Part shown: piece by piece, positions 60,930-64,000 of the stretch
How positions within the stretch are numbered: position 1 is the first letter of the stretch
Layout: the number at the start of each line of letters is the position of its first letter
Program-made: the position numbers and the translations under genes
Assembly: GCA_900696515.1 (NCBI GenBank)
Contig: CAADGK010000039.1
Location: 62,001 to 126,000 of the forward strand
Reading direction: 5' to 3'
Length of the DNA stretch: 64,000 bases
DNA from: an uncultured Nitrosospira sp.
Lineage (GTDB): Bacteria > Nitrospirota > Nitrospiria > Nitrospirales > Nitrospiraceae
Notes under the pieces: model-generated
What the model saw: the letters and a program-made list of their open reading frames with translations, nothing else
Databases searched by the model: none
What the model was told of the DNA's origin: nothing

Positions 60930-61731
60930 TCGTCTTCACCAGGGCATCAATACGGTTGTCTTGTTCGTCCAGACGAGCCGTGACCCGTTTCCCTACGGTT
61001 TCCAATGCCTTGGTGATGGAGGCCACACTCCGATTCACATCCTCCGCATGCGTCGACGTAATTTTTGAATCCGCTTCGATTTTTCCCGCAAGGTTCTTCG
61101 AGAGATGCTCTCCTTCAGCGACACGATCATTCAAACCGGTGAGCGCGTCCCGAAACCCGGTCAACGCCTGATTAAACTGCGAAAACTTTTGGGAGATCTG
61201 CTCCAACCTGTTCTGATGATCCGTCAACTCCTTTTGGTGCCCGTCCAGCTTCATATCGACGCGCTTTGCCAACCCCTCATTCGTGCGCTGCACGACGTCA
61301 ATGACTTCTTTCTTGAGCGCCTCCATCGCCTTTGACAGATCGTCCAGACGCGCGGACACCTTCGCATCTTGAGTGTCAATGCTCTTCTGCATCCACAGAT
61401 AGCGGGTGCTGCCGTCGGTCTCCAGCTTCGCCGCGAGCTGCTCCAGTTTCTTGGTCTGCTGTTCCGCCTGTGCCGACCGATATTTGAGATCTTCCTGTCT
61501 GGCCTGAAGATCTTTCGCGAGATGCAACGTCTTCTCCAGCTCCCCTCGCAACTGGGGTATCTCATATTCCCGCAACGTCGTAATTTCTTGAGTCTGCTTG
61601 GCGCTGGTCTGCTTAAAATCCTTTTCAGTTTTCTTCAAGTCCGACTGCTGTGCGACACAGCCTGGCATGAAGAAAACGCCTACAGCCAAACTCAGTAGCA
61701 TGCCATGCGTGACTCGCAGTTGAGAGTTCAT
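60700..61731 (-). pseudogene. CpoB/YbgF-like lipoprotein, 5' part (before the frameshift)
   Basis: Residues 1-300 are authentic: lipoprotein signal (MLLSLAVGVFFMPGC), then a long coiled-coil (RGELEKTLHLAKDLQARQ to QKFSQFNQALTGFRDALTGL). The frame runs through the G-run at 60827-60838 and ends in a short non-homologous tail (GRTKSFLRSGHLRQ). Pal and tolB precede it on the same strand, so it belongs to the Tol-Pal cluster. Could be a sequencing artefact, a phase-variable gene or a real loss of the TPR domain. Confidence 0.85.
60827..60838 (-). repeat. Homopolymer run of 12 C (12 G on the coding strand)
   Basis: Twelve C in a row inside the first cpoB-like gene. This length joins the wrong frames; one base fewer restores a single 463-codon gene, and one base more brings a stop two codons later. 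Confidence 0.9.
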
Positions 61732-61795
61732 GCCCCGCGCTCCGGTGGACCGATTTCTACAAGGGTGTCCGTGAATGAACGACAGGCCTCACACC

Positions 61796-62518
61796 CTACT
61801 TTCCGGCCTTGACCACGAGATGCCCCCGCCGATTCATCGAGTAGCAGTGCTCCGCGTGTTCCGTGCAAAACGGCCGTTCCTTTCCATAGGAAACGACCGA
61901 GAGGTGCTGGGGAGGCACGCCCAACTCAACAAGATAGTTTCGAACGGCTTTCGCCCGCTTCTCTCCCAGCACCAAGTTATAGGCCGAGGTGCCTCGCTCG
62001 TCACAATGTCCTTCGACCTTCAGTTGCGCTTGCGGATTGGACTTGATCCACTCCGCATCGCTGCTGAGTGCGTGGCGCCCTTCATCGGTAATCGAAAAAC
62101 TATCATAGGCAAAAAACACATCCCGCAAGCCGGCTGCAGCCGACGCCGTCTGTTCCGCGCGTATTTCAGCAAGTTGCCGCGCGGCAGCCCCAGGGTCAGA
62201 CTTGGCCATCAGCCGGTTGCCGTTTGCACTCCCCATGCCGCTTCCGTTATGACCGCCGCTCCCCATGTCACTCCCCAGCCGTTCTTCTGATGGGTTCCGA
62301 TCCAATCCGCTGAGACCGTTCGCATCATCTCTCCCGGACAACGACGTATCGGGAAAACTTGAACTGCCCCCCCCCTTCGCCCCTCCGCTCCGTGCCATCT
62401 CTTCTTGTAACGCACGAGCATCTCCTCCCGACTGAACCGCTTTCTTTGAGCAAGCCGGACTCACCAAGAGGAGCATACCAAGAATCATTGGCCAGGAGGC
62501 GACTGCTAACGTTTTCAT
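61796..62518 (-). CDS. pal: Peptidoglycan-associated lipoprotein Pal
   Basis: 240 residues. Lipobox VSPAC (Cys23) follows a hydrophobic signal (WPMILGMLLLVSPAC). The N-terminal 115 residues are a Gly/Ser/Asp-rich linker, longer than in E. coli Pal. The OmpA-like domain (about 125-240) has the peptidoglycan-binding FAYDSFSITDEGR, VEGHCDERGTSAYNLVLGEKRAKAVRNYL and LSVVSYGKERPFCTEH. It anchors the outer membrane to peptidoglycan and pairs with TolB. A run of nine G on the coding strand lies at 62367-62375 in the linker (AKGGGSS). It starts 80 bp after tolB. Confidence 0.95.
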   Translation of the reverse strand: MKTLAVASWPMILGMLLLVSPACSKKAVQSGGDARALQEEMARSGGAKGGGSSSFPDTSLSGRDDANGLSGLDRNPSEERLGSDMGSGGHNGSGMGSANGNRLMAKSDPGAAARQLAEIRAEQTASAAAGLRDVFFAYDSFSITDEGRHALSSDAEWIKSNPQAQLKVEGHCDERGTSAYNLVLGEKRAKAVRNYLVELGVPPQHLSVVSYGKERPFCTEHAEHCYSMNRRGHLVVKAGK

Positions 62519-62598
62519 CGGATCGATTCCCTTCTCGTCAGACGTTCTTTCTCTTCATACCGTGGAGGACGATTCTGGTCAATGCCTTTGCACAAAAA

Positions 62599-63939
62599 TC
62601 ACGAAGCCGGAGACCACGTCGGCGCGCTATTGTGAGTCCCCGTAAAGGTAATTCGTTCCAAGTCTTTCCCGTCCGTATTGATCATGTAAATATGACTCTT
62701 CCCGTCCGCCGTTGAACTAAACACAATATGACGTCCGTCCGGAGACCAGGAAGGGGAATCGTCCACCCCAGGCCCGGTCGTCAGTTGCACTCGCTTCTGC
62801 CCATCGGGAGTGATCAAACAGAGCTTATACTCTTTCCTTGGAGTCCGACACACATACGCGATCCAATTCCCCCGTGGAGACCAGGCGGGAGCGGCATTGT
62901 AGTCTCCCTCAAACGTCAATCGGCGCACATTGGATCCGTCCGAACTGATGAGGAACACCTGAGGTCCTCCGTTTCGGTCTGAGGTAAAGGCCAACTCTCG
63001 GCCGGACGGCGCCCAGGACGGGGACAGATCTCCGCCGGCATTCGTCGTCAGCCGTTGCACCGCTTTCGTGTGGGTGTCCATGCGATAGAGCTCCGCGTTC
63101 CCCTCATAACTCGACGAATACGCGAGAAAATTCCCATCCGGGGAGAGGGCCGGCGTGATGTTCAATCCGCCCTGTGAGACCAACGTCCAGCGTTTTCCAG
63201 TGGCAAGCTCATAAAGATCGATATCCTGTGCGTTCCGATTGCGGTACGTCGTAAACACCAGAAACCGGCGATCGGGAGACCATCGCGGCATCAAATTCAA
63301 AAACCCGTCCGCCGTCAGCTGTCGCGGGTCATAGCCGTCATAGTCCATGATAAACAATTCACGCGCCGAGCCCAGCTCGGAAACATAGGCGATCTTCGTC
63401 CGGGCGATCCCCGGTTCCCCGGTATAACGAAACACCAACTCATCCGCAAACCGATGGGCCATCAGCCGGACCACCGAGGTGGAGCCCACGTAGCGTTTCC
63501 CTCCGACAACCTCATTGTTCCCCGCGTCATAGACGTAGCCGTCCATGTTCACATCGGAATCTTTAGTCCCGCTCTTGATTCCGGCTCGTCCCCACACCAC
63601 GACCGATACGCCATTCTCAACCGCATGCTTGAACGACGGATCCGGCTCAGCCCCGAGCTGCCCTGCCTTAATGCCGAGACCATTCACATCAACGAGGGCG
63701 AATACCAAGGAGCGACGAACATCCGCCTTGAGCACCTCCTCAATACGACTTCCGAGCTTCACACGCCCTTCCGGCGACTCTGCACCGCCCAGATTTTCAA
63801 TTCCGGCAATCGCCAGCGGAATCTTTTGAAAATCCGATCTTGTCGCCTCGAGAAACACGTCGGCCGCGCCGGATTCAATGATCCACACGAGGCCGACCAT
63901 GGCACACAAACCGCTAATCACGAGCGTACGCAGCGTCAT
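62599..63939 (-). CDS. tolB: Tol-Pal system protein TolB
   Basis: 446 residues. Signal peptide (LVISGLCAMVGLVWIIESGA) then an N-terminal alpha/beta domain (FLEATRSDFQKIPLAIAGIENLG) and a six-bladed WD-like propeller with repeated W-S-P-D motifs (MPRWSPDRRFLVFTTYRN, SWAPSGRELAFTSDRN, AWSPRGNWIAYVCR, SWSPDGRHIVFSSTADG). TolB is the periplasmic partner of Pal and TolA in outer-membrane constriction. The ATG at 63939 lies right after the end of the preceding gene. Confidence 0.96.
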   Translation of the reverse strand: MTLRTLVISGLCAMVGLVWIIESGAADVFLEATRSDFQKIPLAIAGIENLGGAESPEGRVKLGSRIEEVLKADVRRSLVFALVDVNGLGIKAGQLGAEPDPSFKHAVENGVSVVVWGRAGIKSGTKDSDVNMDGYVYDAGNNEVVGGKRYVGSTSVVRLMAHRFADELVFRYTGEPGIARTKIAYVSELGSARELFIMDYDGYDPRQLTADGFLNLMPRWSPDRRFLVFTTYRNRNAQDIDLYELATGKRWTLVSQGGLNITPALSPDGNFLAYSSSYEGNAELYRMDTHTKAVQRLTTNAGGDLSPSWAPSGRELAFTSDRNGGPQVFLISSDGSNVRRLTFEGDYNAAPAWSPRGNWIAYVCRTPRKEYKLCLITPDGQKRVQLTTGPGVDDSPSWSPDGRHIVFSSTADGKSHIYMINTDGKDLERITFTGTHNSAPTWSPAS

Positions 63940-63942
63940 AAT

Positions 63943-64000
63943 TTATCCTTGAGGCTCGCCAACGGTAAAAGTGAAGTGGGCATCAAAATACGAATCGGAA
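63943..64000 (-). CDS. TolA/TonB-like protein, C-terminal end (cut by window edge)
   Basis: Only 18 residues and the stop are visible (SDSYFDAHFTFTVGEPQG), running into the window edge. A final FxxxFTFTVGE strand is usual for TolA/TonB C-terminal domains, and the position directly before tolB fits tolA. The stop TAA is three bases before the tolB ATG. Confidence 0.55.
   Translation of the reverse strand, partial: SDSYFDAHFTFTVGEPQG

Noticed and set aside
1-64000. CRISPR arrays, tRNA, rRNA, insertion sequences
   Set aside because: Read through for direct repeats with spacers, cloverleaf ends and transposase motifs; none found. The 7-bp arrays have no spacer structure.

Overview
This 64 kb window is a chromosomal segment of a Gram-negative, GC-rich bacterium. 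The gene set best fits Nitrospira or a close relative in the phylum Nitrospirota: class II (B12-dependent) ribonucleotide reductase, hopanoid genes hpnD/hpnE, TldD/PmbA, a Tol-Pal cluster carrying two CpoB-type proteins, a NapC/NirT-like six-haem cytochrome beside molybdenum-cofactor genes, and many small lipoproteins. The taxonomic call is inference from gene content, not a search. I see no rRNA, tRNA, CRISPR array, insertion sequence or prophage; this is mostly a core-genome region.

Layout. 1-2.8 kb: end of a Ser/Thr kinase, a membrane-anchored Cys-rich repeat protein, an unknown protein and YjbQ. 2.9-10.5 kb (+): NrdJ, an anchored SH3-like protein, a HAD phosphatase, a BtuF-like protein, HpnD-HpnE, a small lipoprotein and a family 4 uracil-DNA glycosylase. 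10.7-15.5 kb (-): an unknown protein, a YbhB/PEBP protein, dienelactone hydrolase, PmbA and TldD. 15.7-21.8 kb (+): the conserved envelope/isoprenoid block uppS-cdsA-dxr-rseP-proS. 22.1-25.8 kb (+): a GAF-GspE ATPase and MltC. 25.8-28 kb (-): two coupled PilZ proteins behind a hairpin that covers the ribosome binding site, and a DEAD-box helicase. 28.3-37.7 kb, mixed strands: APC permease, PKD protein, DUF1566 and DUF2059 proteins, an orphan HExxH enzyme, NFACT, a response regulator, a 2OG-Fe(II) oxygenase and an RRM protein. 38-46 kb (-): ABC-2 exporter, six-haem cytochrome, MobB, MoeA, Mrp, TatC and a Do-family protease. Together these look like a maturation and export toolkit for cofactor-bearing exported enzymes. 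46.4-52.8 kb: a lipoprotein with a cysteine-less caspase fold, a beta-barrel protein, a secreted five-repeat protein and a monohaem cytochrome c. 53.2-64 kb (-): rodZ, TPR lipoprotein, PfkB kinase, mtnP, miaA, mutL, two cpoB-like genes (one broken at a 12-G run), pal, tolB and the last codons of a TolA/TonB-like gene.

The most unusual signals are: (1) dispersed intergenic arrays with a strict 7-bp period, three of them built as a left array, a short spacer and an inverted right array that could form long imperfect hairpins; (2) a frameshift at a G12 tract in the first cpoB-like gene of the Tol-Pal cluster; (3) a perfect 12-bp inverted repeat that would bury the Shine-Dalgarno of the tandem pilZ pair; (4) a caspase-like lipoprotein without any cysteine in its caspase domain; (5) an orphan HExxH protein resembling the RiPP-associated HExxH peptide-modifying family.
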